This document shows positions 26,072-35,899 of a stretch of DNA of 64,000 bases, piece by piece. The notes under the pieces are model-generated. The model had not been told where the DNA came from and did no database searches. It saw nothing but the letters and a program-made list of their open reading frames with translations. The stretch's first letter is position 1. Each line of letters opens with the position of its first letter. Made by a program: the position numbers and the translations under genes. Source of the DNA: G963692885 sp964658655 (GTDB lineage: Bacteria; Acidobacteriota; Terriglobia; Terriglobales; Acidobacteriaceae); the NCBI GenBank assembly GCA_964658655.1, contig CAZZZL010000001.1, forward strand, positions 142,649 through 206,648, given 5' to 3'.

Positions 26072-28897
26072 ATGGCGGTGAAGAAAGCAATTGCAGCGAC
26101 ACCTTCGCGGACCCGGAAAACGTCCGACACTGTGAAAAAAGCGCCCGCAAAGTCATCCGCCAGGTCGTCATCGTCCAGATCGGCAGCTGCGTCTTCTGTT
26201 GACGAGCAACTGGCCAAGTACCGCTCTATGCGAAACTTCAAAACCACGGCGGAGCCATCAGGCGGCAGCGGGAGGGCAAAAGAGGCTGGGTCGCTGCCAT
26301 TCGTGATCCAGAAACACGCGGCAACGCGCCTGCATTATGATTTCCGCCTGGGCTGGCGGGGCGTCCTGAAAAGCTGGGCGGTGGCGAAGGGCCCGAGCTA
26401 CGTGGTGGCCGACAAGCGGCTGGCCGTTCAGGTCGAAGACCATCCCATTGAATACGGGGGTTTCGAAGGGACCATCCCCAAAGGGCAATATGGCGGCGGC
26501 ACAGTCATGCTGTGGGATGAGGGCACCTGGGAACCGGTCGGCGACGCCGATGAAGGACTGCGGACCGGACGGCTGAAATTCCTGCTCCATGGCCACAAAC
26601 TACAGGGTCACTGGACGCTGATTCGTATGGGTGGGAAGGCTGCGCGGGAGTCCAAGCCGAACTGGCTGCTGATCAAGGAACACGATGAGTTCGAGCGCAC
26701 TCCTAAGGCGAAGTGCATTACGGAAGAAGCTCCAGATAGCGTTGTAACTGGTCGCGACCTTACGCAGATCGCTGCCGCGGAAGACCATGTTTGGGATTCT
26801 AGCTCAGGCTTGGCGGCGGACGAGCGCAAGGCAGCGGAAAAGAAATCCTCCGCAAGTAAAGTAGAGCCGGAAAAAGCTGCTCGCAAGGCAGTCGCCGTAA
26901 AAAAAAACTCTAAGAAGCTGACCGCTCCGCTCGGGTTATCGAAGTTTCCAGAAGAAGCGGTGCCCGGATTCATCGAGCCACAGCTCGCCTCTTCAAATCC
27001 TTCGCCTCCTGCCGGTCAGGCATGGATCCACGAACTGAAGCTCGACGGCTACCGCATCCAGGCGCATCTGCGTAACGGCAAGGTCAAGCTGTTCAGTCGC
27101 AACGGTCTCGACTGGACAGCCCGCATGGCAAACGTCGCAGAGGCACTCGCGCATGTACAAGTTGAGAGCGCGGTAATCGATGGTGAAGTGGTTGTGCTTG
27201 ATGACCAGGGTCTGAGCGATTTCGCGAAGCTGCAAGCTGCCTTTGACGAGAAGAAGCCGACCGCTCTCACCTATTACTGTTTCGATTTGCTGCATCTGGA
27301 TGGCCATAATCTGCGCGACGCAAAGCTGATCGAGCGCAAAGATCTGCTGCATCCGATCATCGTTGCAGCTGACGATGAAACGTTGCGATTCTCTGAGCAT
27401 CTCGACGTGAGCGGACAGGAGATGTTCGGCGAAGCCTGCAGGCTGGGTGCGGAAGGCATTATTTCGAAGCGGTCCGACGCTGCCTACATTTCGGGTCGCA
27501 GTGCGAGTTGGATGAAGACCAAGTGCATCCGCCAGCAGGAGTTTGTGGTCGGCGGATTTACGCCACCGTCGACGGGCGGAGGCGGCATCGGAGCACTGCT
27601 GCTTGGCTACTATGACGGCGAAACGCTGCGCTACGCTGGGCGTGCCGGAACCGGCTATACGCAGAAGACGGCACATTCTCTTCGGCGGCAGCTGGCTGGT
27701 CTGCAGCAAAAGACGCAGCCCTTCGCGCAGATTTCCTCCATGGCGCGAAAGGACGCGTTGTGGGTGAAGCCTGAACTTGTTGCGGAGATCCAGTTCCGCA
27801 CCTGGACAGACGATGGCATGCTGCGTCAGGCGTCTTTCAAAGGTCTACGGGAAGATAAGGATGCTCGGGATGTGAAACGCGAGCACGCGAACCCCGGTGA
27901 CCAGGCCGAGATGCCACCAACCCACCATAAGCAGGGGGCATCTGCGAAAAATGCGCATGTTAAAGCCAGTCGTCCTTCCACTGCCCTAGGAAAGCAAGCG
28001 AACGTTCGCCTGACGCATGCAGGCAAGGTGATCGACGCTGAATCAGGACTGACTAAGCAGATGCTCGCGGATTACTATGATGCCGTTGCCGAGAGAATGC
28101 TGCCGCATATCGCGGACAGGCCGCTCAGTATCGTGCGCTGCCCAGACGGCAGTACGGGCACGTGTTTTTTTCAGAAACATATCAAGCCCGGCCTTCCCGA
28201 AGGCACTGGATCAGTCGATGTACCTGACAAAAAGACGGGCAAGGTCGAGCAGTACATCACTGTGTCGACCAGGAACGCACTCGTCGGCATGGCACAGATG
28301 AATGTGCTGGAGTTTCACCCGTGGGGATCGCGGAACGAGGCCCTGGACGAGCCTGACCGCCTCGTCTTCGATCTTGATCCGGATGAGATGCTCCCCTGGG
28401 ATCTGCTGGCCGAGAGCGCGGACGAGGTTCGTACGCGGCTGAAAAAACTTGGCCTGCAATCGTTTCTGAAGGGCACAGGCGGTAAGGGTCTGCATATTGT
28501 TGCGCCCATCCGGCCTGCCGCCGCGCATCCCTGGCCCGTGATCAAAGCTTTTGCCCATGCCTTCGTCCAGAAGATGGAGCTTGCCCGGCCTGAGCTTTAC
28601 CTCACAAAAATGACCAAGGCTGCGCGGACGGGAAAAATATACCTGGATTACCTGCGCAACGAACGCGGCGCGACCGCCGTAGCGCCTTACTCACCTCGCA
28701 GACGGGCAGGTGTGCCGGTTTCAGTTCCTTTTGCGTGGTCAGTGCTGAAGGAAAAGGCCATGCCGCACTTTTCGGTGGCAACATTTAAAGACTGGATTGG
28801 CAGCGGCGGCAATGACCCATGGAAGAAGCTTCCCGAAATGAACCAGGAACTGACACAAACAGCACTGGACGCTGTGGGCCTGTCAAAAAAGAGATAA
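26072..28897 (+). CDS. ligD: Multifunctional DNA ligase D (phosphoesterase-ligase-polymerase)
   Basis: This 941-residue end-joining enzyme has the domain order phosphoesterase, ligase, polymerase, as in Pseudomonas. Residues 70-215 hold the 3'-phosphoesterase (KHAATRLHYDFRLGWRG, then LLIKEHDEF). A basic low-complexity linker follows. The ATP-dependent ligase has its adenylated lysine at about 323 in ELKLDGYRIQ and a GEVVVLDDQG motif. The polymerase domain covers about 640-935 (LVFDLDPDE with catalytic aspartates, KGTGGKGLHIVAPI). The N-terminal 60 residues are basic and disordered. It is coupled to ku. Confidence 0.96.
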   Translation: MAVKKAIAATPSRTRKTSDTVKKAPAKSSARSSSSRSAAASSVDEQLAKYRSMRNFKTTAEPSGGSGRAKEAGSLPFVIQKHAATRLHYDFRLGWRGVLKSWAVAKGPSYVVADKRLAVQVEDHPIEYGGFEGTIPKGQYGGGTVMLWDEGTWEPVGDADEGLRTGRLKFLLHGHKLQGHWTLIRMGGKAARESKPNWLLIKEHDEFERTPKAKCITEEAPDSVVTGRDLTQIAAAEDHVWDSSSGLAADERKAAEKKSSASKVEPEKAARKAVAVKKNSKKLTAPLGLSKFPEEAVPGFIEPQLASSNPSPPAGQAWIHELKLDGYRIQAHLRNGKVKLFSRNGLDWTARMANVAEALAHVQVESAVIDGEVVVLDDQGLSDFAKLQAAFDEKKPTALTYYCFDLLHLDGHNLRDAKLIERKDLLHPIIVAADDETLRFSEHLDVSGQEMFGEACRLGAEGIISKRSDAAYISGRSASWMKTKCIRQQEFVVGGFTPPSTGGGGIGALLLGYYDGETLRYAGRAGTGYTQKTAHSLRRQLAGLQQKTQPFAQISSMARKDALWVKPELVAEIQFRTWTDDGMLRQASFKGLREDKDARDVKREHANPGDQAEMPPTHHKQGASAKNAHVKASRPSTALGKQANVRLTHAGKVIDAESGLTKQMLADYYDAVAERMLPHIADRPLSIVRCPDGSTGTCFFQKHIKPGLPEGTGSVDVPDKKTGKVEQYITVSTRNALVGMAQMNVLEFHPWGSRNEALDEPDRLVFDLDPDEMLPWDLLAESADEVRTRLKKLGLQSFLKGTGGKGLHIVAPIRPAAAHPWPVIKAFAHAFVQKMELARPELYLTKMTKAARTGKIYLDYLRNERGATAVAPYSPRRRAGVPVSVPFAWSVLKEKAMPHFSVATFKDWIGSGGNDPWKKLPEMNQELTQTALDAVGLSKKR

Positions 28898-29075
28898 TTT
28901 TCCCGGTTTGAATCCCGCAAAACGCAATTTGTCTTGAGTACTGTTGCTTATCACATATTCCCCGGCTAGACTCGGATCACAATAACGCTGGACAACACTG
29001 AATACCAGGATCGAGAGCCCCCGCTTTCTGTTCAATGCAGCACTGTTTCATTTTATGTCTCTGGGGAGATGCGTC

Positions 29076-29873
29076 ATGCCATCTGCTTTACCTGCTTCAT
29101 TGCGGTATAACTTCCTCGATATCCATGTCGATGCCCTTACACGTACAGACCTGGATACAATAGTCGCCGATTCGATCAAAAGAGGACGGCGTCTGCTGAT
29201 CGGAAACCATAACCTTCATAGTCTGTACCTCTTTCACCAGTCCGCCATGATGAGAGCATTTTATGCTGCGGCAGATCGCGTGCATATTGACGGAATATCC
29301 ATCGTATGGCTGGCGAAGCTGTTCGGTATCCCGCTTCGTTCAGAGCACCGGACTGGATACATTGACTGGCTGCCATCCATGATGACGGTAGCGCGTGACC
29401 GGGGCTGGCGGGTCTTCTATCTGGGGTCCCGTCCAGGACCTCTGGAGGATGGCATGCATAAATTGAGGGCGCAGTATCCTGGCCTGCAGATTGAAGGCAG
29501 GCATGGCTATTTCGATAAATCAGTACGCAGCCTGGACAACCTCGACGTGCTTACCGAGATTGCATATTACAAGCCGGATCTATTGATGGTGGGGATGGGG
29601 ATGCCCATACAGGAAGAGTGGATCGTGCAGAATATCGATCATCTCCCGGTGAGTACCGTCGTCGCATGTGGTGCGTTGATGGACTATGTCGCGGGGGTCA
29701 TTCCGACACCGCCGAGATGGCTCGGGTCCGCCGGACTGGAATGGGCTTACCGTCTCTGTGCTGAACCACGTCGCCTGTCACGCCGCTATCTTGTTGAACC
29801 CTGGAAGATCGCAGGTCTTGTCCGCAGGCACCTTCATGACCGGCACCCTGCTCCCGTGGCGAAACAAGCCTGA
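29076..29873 (+). CDS. WecG/TagA/CpsF-family glycosyltransferase (GT26)
   Basis: This enzyme of about 265 residues adds an N-acetylmannosamine-type or similar sugar to a lipid-linked acceptor at the inner membrane. Marks include GNHNLHSLYLFHQS, ADRVHIDGISIVWLAKL, RVFYLGSRPG, and MVGMGMPIQEEWIVQN. The ATG at 29076 has GGGGAG at 29063-29068 and is preferred over the ATG at 29055. It opens the exopolysaccharide locus and is followed by a GT2 and a GT4 gene. The actual sugar is unknown. Confidence 0.9.
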   Translation: MPSALPASLRYNFLDIHVDALTRTDLDTIVADSIKRGRRLLIGNHNLHSLYLFHQSAMMRAFYAAADRVHIDGISIVWLAKLFGIPLRSEHRTGYIDWLPSMMTVARDRGWRVFYLGSRPGPLEDGMHKLRAQYPGLQIEGRHGYFDKSVRSLDNLDVLTEIAYYKPDLLMVGMGMPIQEEWIVQNIDHLPVSTVVACGALMDYVAGVIPTPPRWLGSAGLEWAYRLCAEPRRLSRRYLVEPWKIAGLVRRHLHDRHPAPVAKQA

Positions 29874-29925
29874 ACGAAATCCGGAACCTGCAACATGACC
29901 TTGCCTGCTTGAGAGGGGTGTGTAG

Positions 29926-30870
29926 ATGCACTACAACCACAATGTCACAGTTGTCATTACGACAAGGCGCCGTGCCGATGTGCTGCCACGGGCTTTGCGA
30001 AGTGCCCTTCTTCAGACCCACCCGCCGGATGAAATCATTGTGGTGGTAGATGGAAGCGATCCTGAGACGGCATCGTTTCTCCGGTCGGTGAAGGATCCCC
30101 GTGTGCGCGGTATCTTCCTCAATCAGCAATTAGGCGGATGTATCGCTCGCAATGCCGGAGTCGAAGCAGCAACTGGTGATTGGATCGCATTTCTCGATGA
30201 TGACGATGAATGGATGCCGGACAAGCTGAAATCCCAGTTAGCGCGTGCGGCCCAGTCGCACGCGCAGTATCCGATTGTCTCCTGTCGCGTGGCTGCTCTT
30301 ACAGATGGTGGGAAGAAATTTCTGTGGCCCGCAAGAAAGCTCGAACCTGGCGAACACCTGAGCGACTACCTTCTCTCTCGAGACACATGGGTACAGGGCG
30401 AAGGCCTAATCACGACCAGCATGATCCTAGCGCCACGTGAACTGCTGCTGCGCGTCCCTTTCAAAGCCGGCCTGCGAAGGCATCAGGAATGGGATTGGCT
30501 ACTGCGCGCCTCGGCTTCGGCAGAGGTTGAGATCTCAACCGTGTGGGAGACACTGGCGATCTGGCACATTGAGACCGCGCAGGCGAGTATCAGCCGATTG
30601 AACCAGTGGCAGACATCTTTCAACTGGATCCTGAGTATGCGACGTCTGGTGACGCCGCGCGCCTATGCCTCCTTCCTGATGGTGTTTGTCAGCGCGATTG
30701 CAGCCAGGGAGGGTGACCGGGCCGCTATGCCGATTCTCTTCGGCGAAGCGCGTCGGCACGGTCAGCCCGGGACGATCGATTACATCCTGATGGCGGCCAT
30801 GTGGCTGCTGCCGCAAACGACACGACGCAGACTCCGCAACCTGTTCACTCCCGAGGTACAAACGGCATGA
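29926..30870 (+). CDS. Family 2 glycosyltransferase
   Basis: This 314-residue GT-A enzyme has VTVVITTRRRADVLPRALRSAL at the N-terminus, the nucleotide aspartate in EIIVVVDGSDPETA, and the metal-binding FLDDDDEWMPDKL near residue 90. HQEWDWLLRAS serves as the acceptor or base region. A GGGG-containing ribosome binding site lies just upstream. The TGA stop overlaps the next gene's ATG. It probably adds one sugar of the exopolysaccharide repeat; donor and linkage cannot be read. Confidence 0.92.
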   Translation: MHYNHNVTVVITTRRRADVLPRALRSALLQTHPPDEIIVVVDGSDPETASFLRSVKDPRVRGIFLNQQLGGCIARNAGVEAATGDWIAFLDDDDEWMPDKLKSQLARAAQSHAQYPIVSCRVAALTDGGKKFLWPARKLEPGEHLSDYLLSRDTWVQGEGLITTSMILAPRELLLRVPFKAGLRRHQEWDWLLRASASAEVEISTVWETLAIWHIETAQASISRLNQWQTSFNWILSMRRLVTPRAYASFLMVFVSAIAAREGDRAAMPILFGEARRHGQPGTIDYILMAAMWLLPQTTRRRLRNLFTPEVQTA

Positions 30871-32024
30871 AGGTGATCCAGATAGTGACGCAGATGGAAG
30901 CCGGAGGCGCGCAGAAGGTTGCGTCCCTGCTTAACCAGGGCCTGCGCGAAAGCGGCCATGAGGCGTATCTCTATTTCCTCTACAAGAAGCGGCCCGCATA
31001 TGAAGGCGAGGAATATATGCGTTGCCTGAGTGAGCGGCGGCCTTCATCCATTGGCTGGCTGGGTATCGCAGGCCACTTGTGGAAGAGATTGAGCGATGAT
31101 TGCCCTGACATTGTCGTAACCCACACGCATTCGGCGAATGCGTTTGCCGCCCCAATTGCAGCGCTGGCAGGTGTACCGGTGCGAATCGCCGTCCATCATA
31201 ACCCGGTCGAAACTTATCCTCTGGTAGCGCGGATGGCCGACCGGCTGGCCTTCGCAGCCGGCAGCTACTCAACCATGGTCACTGTTTCAGGTGGGGTGAC
31301 ACGGTCTTTTGAGCACCACAGTGTTCTCTATAAGAGCCGGTTGCACCGTATCTACAATGGCATTGCCGCAGCCTCAGAAAAAGACTCGTTCGATGTGCGT
31401 GTGCGTTACGGCATTCCTGAACACCATGCCGTGCTGGTGAACATCGGCCGGCTGGCGAAGCAGAAAAATCAATCATTGCTTTTACGCATGCTGCGCAATG
31501 TTCCTGACGCCACCCTCATGCTGGTGGGTGAAGGCGAACTTGGCCTGCAACTACGTGCTGAAGCCACCGAGCACGGGATTGCCGACAGGGTCCGTTTCAC
31601 AGGAGAGCTTGCGTCAGAAACCTGCGCCACGATCCTGCGACAGGGTGACCTGTTTCTGCTGCCATCGAGATACGAATCGTTCTGCCTGGCAGCGATGGAG
31701 GCAATGCACCATGGTCTGCCAGTAGTCGCGAGCGATCTGCCTTGCCTGCGCGAAGTCATCGGGGACGAGCAGATGTTCTTCCCGGTCGACGACGACGCGG
31801 CACTCACTCATACAGTGATGCGGCTGCTTTCATCGCCTGGAGAACGGGAGGCGATGGGGATTGCGGGTACAGCACGCGCCCTGCGGTTCAGTGCCGAGCG
31901 CATGGTGGGAGAGTATGAACTGCTGATGATGGAAGCGATGCTTTATGCAACTCGAAACAAATCAGCAGCGAACAATCTTCGGCGAATTGATCCCCTTGGT
32001 GGCATTTCTCGTATCAATGACTAA
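30867..32024 (+). CDS. Family 4 glycosyltransferase (GT-B)
   Basis: This enzyme has about 385 residues from ATG 30867, which overlaps the upstream TGA (ATGA). A longer frame from 30801 lacks support. The N-terminus MKVIQIVTQMEAGGAQKV is the glycine-rich acceptor loop. VLVNIGRLAKQKNQSLLLRM opens the donor domain, and LLPSRYESFCLAAMEAMHHGLPVVAS is the E-x7-E donor motif. The last 63 bases overlap, tail to tail, the UDP-sugar dehydrogenase on the other strand. Confidence 0.93.
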   Translation: MKVIQIVTQMEAGGAQKVASLLNQGLRESGHEAYLYFLYKKRPAYEGEEYMRCLSERRPSSIGWLGIAGHLWKRLSDDCPDIVVTHTHSANAFAAPIAALAGVPVRIAVHHNPVETYPLVARMADRLAFAAGSYSTMVTVSGGVTRSFEHHSVLYKSRLHRIYNGIAAASEKDSFDVRVRYGIPEHHAVLVNIGRLAKQKNQSLLLRMLRNVPDATLMLVGEGELGLQLRAEATEHGIADRVRFTGELASETCATILRQGDLFLLPSRYESFCLAAMEAMHHGLPVVASDLPCLREVIGDEQMFFPVDDDAALTHTVMRLLSSPGEREAMGIAGTARALRFSAERMVGEYELLMMEAMLYATRNKSAANNLRRIDPLGGISRIND

Positions 32025-33320
32025 CTGCGACTCTCGAACGATGGAAGGGTAATCGTAATCGGAGTGATCCGTGACAATCATCACGCAGTCATACTGTGCC
32101 AGGTCATGGAGGGGCGTGTTGCGCATCTGGAGATCATAGTGGCGGCCGCTACCCACGACCGGGAAGTACGGGTCGTTATACGAAACGACGACACCGCGCT
32201 TCTGCAAAAGTTCAATGATCGTGAGCGACGGAGACTCACGAAGATCATCGATATCCCGCTTGTAGGCAAGTCCCAGCACCAGAATTTTCGAACCATTCAA
32301 GGGCTTGCGCACTTCGTTCAAAGCAGCCGCTGTGCTATCGACGACGTAAAGGGGCATGGCGGCGTTGACCTCACCAGCCAGTTCGATGAACTTGGTACGG
32401 AAATCGAATTGCTTGGCCTTCCACGAAAGATAGAACGGGTCGATCGGTATACAGTGACCACCGAGGCCTGGTCCCGGGTAGAAGGGTTGAAAACCGAACG
32501 GCTTGGTCTTGGCAGCTTCGATCACTTCGAAGATATCGATGTCCATGCGATGACAAAGCTGCTTCAACTCATTGACCAGGGCGATATTGACACAGCGATA
32601 AATGTTTTCGAGAAGTTTCGTCATCTCGGCGACGGCGGGCTTGGAGACACGCACCGTCTGCGCGAAGATGGTGCCGTAAAGGACCGCAGCAAGTTCCGTC
32701 GCACCTGCGTCCGCGCCGCCCACTACCTTGGGAATATCGCGTCGCGCGACAGTATCGTTGCCGGGATCTTCACGCTCGGGAGAGAAGGCGACATAAAGGC
32801 CGGGCCCCGCGTCTGGCCCGCGAACCACTTTCAGGCCCGGGGCAGTCGCTTCAAGCATAGGGATGACAACTTCTTCAGTTGTACCGGGGTAGGTCGTACT
32901 TTCGAGGACGATCAATTGCCCAAAGCGCGTTCGCGGTGCAATGGCAGCAACCGTGCTGCGAATGTAGCTGAGGTCAGGCTCGTGGTAGTCATCAAGCGGC
33001 GTCGGCACGCAGATCAGGATTGCGTCCATTTCGTGCAGTCGGTCATAGTTCTCGGTCGCTGTGAAGCCATGGGCGCACGCAGCCGCAATTTCTGTCGCGG
33101 GTATGCGGACGATGTACGACTGCTGACGGTTGAGGGTCTTCACTTTTTCGACGTCGACGTCGAAGCCGGTGACTGCGAACCGTTCTTCGCTGAACAGCAG
33201 CGCCAGCGGAAGACCCACATAACCCAGTCCGACGATCCCGATCTTCGCTGTCCGATTCGTGACCTTGTCTTTGAAAATTTCGACATTGTCGGAGATGGTC
33301 CCGACACTTCCCTGCTGCAT
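31962..33320 (-). CDS. UDP-N-acetyl-hexosamine 6-dehydrogenase (WbpA/WecC-like)
   Basis: This 452-residue enzyme oxidises a UDP-sugar to the uronic acid with two NAD+, supplying an acidic precursor for the polysaccharide. The Rossmann motif is GIVGLGYVGLPLAL near residue 29. The catalytic cysteine lies in GPGLGGHCIPIDPFYLSWKA at about 289, and the C-terminal domain carries LGLAYKRDIDDLRESPS. That spacing and the HCIPIDP motif favour the UDP-GlcNAc/ManNAc group over UDP-glucose dehydrogenase. AGGAGA precedes the start. It is divergent from the next GT4 gene. Confidence 0.93.
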   Translation of the reverse strand: MQQGSVGTISDNVEIFKDKVTNRTAKIGIVGLGYVGLPLALLFSEERFAVTGFDVDVEKVKTLNRQQSYIVRIPATEIAAACAHGFTATENYDRLHEMDAILICVPTPLDDYHEPDLSYIRSTVAAIAPRTRFGQLIVLESTTYPGTTEEVVIPMLEATAPGLKVVRGPDAGPGLYVAFSPEREDPGNDTVARRDIPKVVGGADAGATELAAVLYGTIFAQTVRVSKPAVAEMTKLLENIYRCVNIALVNELKQLCHRMDIDIFEVIEAAKTKPFGFQPFYPGPGLGGHCIPIDPFYLSWKAKQFDFRTKFIELAGEVNAAMPLYVVDSTAAALNEVRKPLNGSKILVLGLAYKRDIDDLRESPSLTIIELLQKRGVVVSYNDPYFPVVGSGRHYDLQMRNTPLHDLAQYDCVMIVTDHSDYDYPSIVRESQLVIDTRNATKGINSPKIVRC

Positions 33321-33370
33321 GGTTTCTTTTCTCCTGGCAGAAACGACTCGCGACTAGGCGAAGCATTCCT

Positions 33371-34630
33371 GTGAGCACTACTACAGAATACCGGTCGGCA
33401 CCGACTGCTGGCGATTCGGCGGGGATTGGTCGCGGCGCTGCGTGTGCCACGATACCGCGTCCGGTGGTGCTGGTCTACCGTAATGACCTCATCGAGAGGT
33501 CTGAGACGTTCATCCTCTCGCAGGTTAATTCTCTGCAGCGATATCGAGGCGTCTACTGCGGGATGGCTCGCAGGATCAATGGGATACTGCCCCTCGAGGC
33601 ACCACAGATTCTTCTGGCATCCGACCGTCGACCAACGGCCTTAAGGGCATTCATCCAGAAAGGGGTCTTCATGGCGACAGGCTTCGCGCCGGAGTGGCAC
33701 AAACGGTGTCGTGCGTCGCGGCCGGTCCTTATGCACGCTCACTTCGGGATCGATGGAGCTTTTGCACTGCCGATTCAATCCAAACTCAAAGTTCCTTTTG
33801 TCGTTTCACTGCACGGCTATGACGTCACCACTTCCGATGAAGCCATGCGCTGTAGCAGAAGCGGACGCCTCTATCTGCGTCGGCGTGCTGAACTCTTTGC
33901 CCGTGCAGAATTATTCGTCTGCGTTTCGCGGTTTATCCGTGACCAGGCAATAGAACGAGGTTACCCACCGGAAAAACTGTGGGTCCATTCGATCGGAATT
34001 GATATCGATCGATTTCAGCGGGACAGTATCACCGAGCGCCAGCCGATCGTGATATTTGTTGGTCGGTTGGTAGAGAAGAAAGGCTGCACCCATCTGATTG
34101 GAGCCATGCGCGCCGTACAGCAGGCAATGCCTGCCGCGCAACTGGTTGTGATCGGAGACGGGCCACTCCGACCGAAACTGGAGATGCAGGCGGCACATAC
34201 TCTAACCGGGGAGTACACCTTCATGGGCGCCCAGCCGGCCGACGTTGTTCAGTCCTGGCTACAAAAGGCCAAAGTTTTCTGCGTGCCCAGTGTTACAGCG
34301 GCCAATGGCGACAGGGAGGGACTCGGTATTGTGTTCTGCGAAGCGCAGGCTATGGGCGTTCCCGTCGCCAGCTTTGCGAGCGGCGGTATCCCGGAAGCGG
34401 TCATTCATGGTGAGACTGGCTTCCTCTCTGCCGAGAGGGATGAAGTCGGACTTGCGCAAAGCATTTGCAGGCTGCTGAGAGACCGCGCACTTTGGGAAAA
34501 AATGAGCGACCGCGGTCAACAGAGCATGAGGCAGTACTTCAACCTTCGACTTCAAACGGAAATGCTTGAGTCGAAATACGACCAGGTGGTTGAGAACTCA
34601 CGCAGAAATCAAAAGCTTTCTGCCATTTGA
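33371..34630 (+). CDS. Family 4 glycosyltransferase (WcaL/EpsF-like)
   Basis: This 419-residue GT-B enzyme resembles colanic-acid type transferases. It starts at GTG 33371, 51 bases from the divergent dehydrogenase. RSETFILSQVNSL and HAHFGIDGAFALPIQ mark the acceptor half. VIFVGRLVEKKGCTHLIGAM opens the donor half, and GLGIVFCEAQAMGVPVASFASGGIPEAV is the E-x7-E region. Its last 33 bases overlap the O-antigen ligase gene on the opposite strand. Confidence 0.93.
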   Translation: MSTTTEYRSAPTAGDSAGIGRGAACATIPRPVVLVYRNDLIERSETFILSQVNSLQRYRGVYCGMARRINGILPLEAPQILLASDRRPTALRAFIQKGVFMATGFAPEWHKRCRASRPVLMHAHFGIDGAFALPIQSKLKVPFVVSLHGYDVTTSDEAMRCSRSGRLYLRRRAELFARAELFVCVSRFIRDQAIERGYPPEKLWVHSIGIDIDRFQRDSITERQPIVIFVGRLVEKKGCTHLIGAMRAVQQAMPAAQLVVIGDGPLRPKLEMQAAHTLTGEYTFMGAQPADVVQSWLQKAKVFCVPSVTAANGDREGLGIVFCEAQAMGVPVASFASGGIPEAVIHGETGFLSAERDEVGLAQSICRLLRDRALWEKMSDRGQQSMRQYFNLRLQTEMLESKYDQVVENSRRNQKLSAI

Positions 34631-35899
34631 AGCAGACAGGGTTTGATCATGGCGAGGTAGTGAGATGGACGGAGCCAGATTTACCAGCGTCGCGACATAC
34701 ACAACCCAAAGGAAGTCATTCGGCTGCATGAGGGAACTTTCATCGAGGTTATAGACAAGGGTGAGGATGAGGACGGCAAGAGGCCACGCGGCGCGGGCAA
34801 ATGAAGGCTGTCGCAGCCCTTTGAGGGCGGATCGGCCGGCAATGACAAACCCCGCTGAAAACAGGAAAAGCCCGACAGCACCCGTTTGTAACCATATATC
34901 GAGAAAACCGTTGTGAGCAGCCGGAACGGCCCAGCGCAAAGCCAGGATGATGTTGGCCGATTCACCGCGCAGCGAAAGCCAGAATGCTGCGAATCCATAT
35001 CCCAGCAATGGATGCTTGAAGATGGCCTGAAGAACAGCTTTCCAGATGTCTGTGCGACCCGTCATGGTGCTGTCACGCCCGAGAAGATTGATGAGAGCAG
35101 GCATTGCAGATACCGCTAGGACAGTACCTGCAGAGGCAAATCCAAGGATGGCCAAGCTCCCTGCCAGCAACAAACCTCGATCGAGCCGCCGGAGCAGGCG
35201 AATACCCGGAAAGATTACGCACACCACGGCCATGATGAGCAGCGCTGTCTTCGATCGGGTCCCGACGATCACCACGACGATGCTACCCAGAGCTGCCATT
35301 CGCGCAAGGCGCCACGATGTCGAACTCGGCTCCATCGGCAGCACAGAAACGAGCAGAAAAAGCATCTCCCGGGCACACACATTTTTTTGTGTGAAGATGC
35401 CGAGCCATACCCCTTCGTGAACATCGTGATCGATGCCATACGTCGGCAGAAGCAGCGCGAAAAAGATGCTGAGCAGAGCAGCGATTCCTCCTGCTGTGCA
35501 GATCAGCTGCATCTGGCGCTCCATAGTTGCACGGCGGGCAAAGTAAATACCGAAGGCCGTCGTCAGGAGCAAAAAGAACGATTTGCGCAAAGTAATTGCT
35601 GAATCCTGGGACCAGACCGCGGACAGAATTGCGAGGATCGGAAGAGACCATATCCAGACGGATCCATGCCAGCCTGCGACCAGGAAACGGTAGCGGCGCA
35701 TGATCAGTGCACCGGCGACTGCCCAGACAGCGAGGTTGATGCATTCCCCAAGAACAGTCTGATCTGCAGATGAGGCCGCGAAGAGTGAGGACTGTACCGG
35801 ATCGAGAATCGGTATATAGAAGTGCGTGAGGAACAGTAACAAGAGGCCGACAACGAACGCATCTTCGACGGAACAGCTGCCCGGGCTAATGCGCCGCAT
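34598..35899 (-). CDS. O-antigen ligase / Wzy-type polymerase family membrane protein
   Basis: This protein of about 433 residues has some ten or more transmembrane helices. A periplasmic loop carries the Wzy_C region (AVLQAIFKHPLLGYGFAAFW then AAHNGFLDIWLQTG), whose histidine is typical of O-antigen ligases and polymerases. I chose ATG 35899 (MRRISPGS), which overlaps the export-protein stop by 14 bases; the longer frame to 35941 adds a weak leader. In this locus it most likely polymerises repeat units. A ligase role is not excluded. Confidence 0.88.
   Translation of the reverse strand: MRRISPGSCSVEDAFVVGLLLLFLTHFYIPILDPVQSSLFAASSADQTVLGECINLAVWAVAGALIMRRYRFLVAGWHGSVWIWSLPILAILSAVWSQDSAITLRKSFFLLLTTAFGIYFARRATMERQMQLICTAGGIAALLSIFFALLLPTYGIDHDVHEGVWLGIFTQKNVCAREMLFLLVSVLPMEPSSTSWRLARMAALGSIVVVIVGTRSKTALLIMAVVCVIFPGIRLLRRLDRGLLLAGSLAILGFASAGTVLAVSAMPALINLLGRDSTMTGRTDIWKAVLQAIFKHPLLGYGFAAFWLSLRGESANIILALRWAVPAAHNGFLDIWLQTGAVGLFLFSAGFVIAGRSALKGLRQPSFARAAWPLAVLILTLVYNLDESSLMQPNDFLWVVYVATLVNLAPSISLPRHDQTLSASNGRKLLISA

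Noticed and set aside
32064..33374. 436-residue + frame opposite the UDP-sugar dehydrogenase
   Set aside because: The dehydrogenase has all its motifs on the minus strand; this long frame is a codon-bias shadow.
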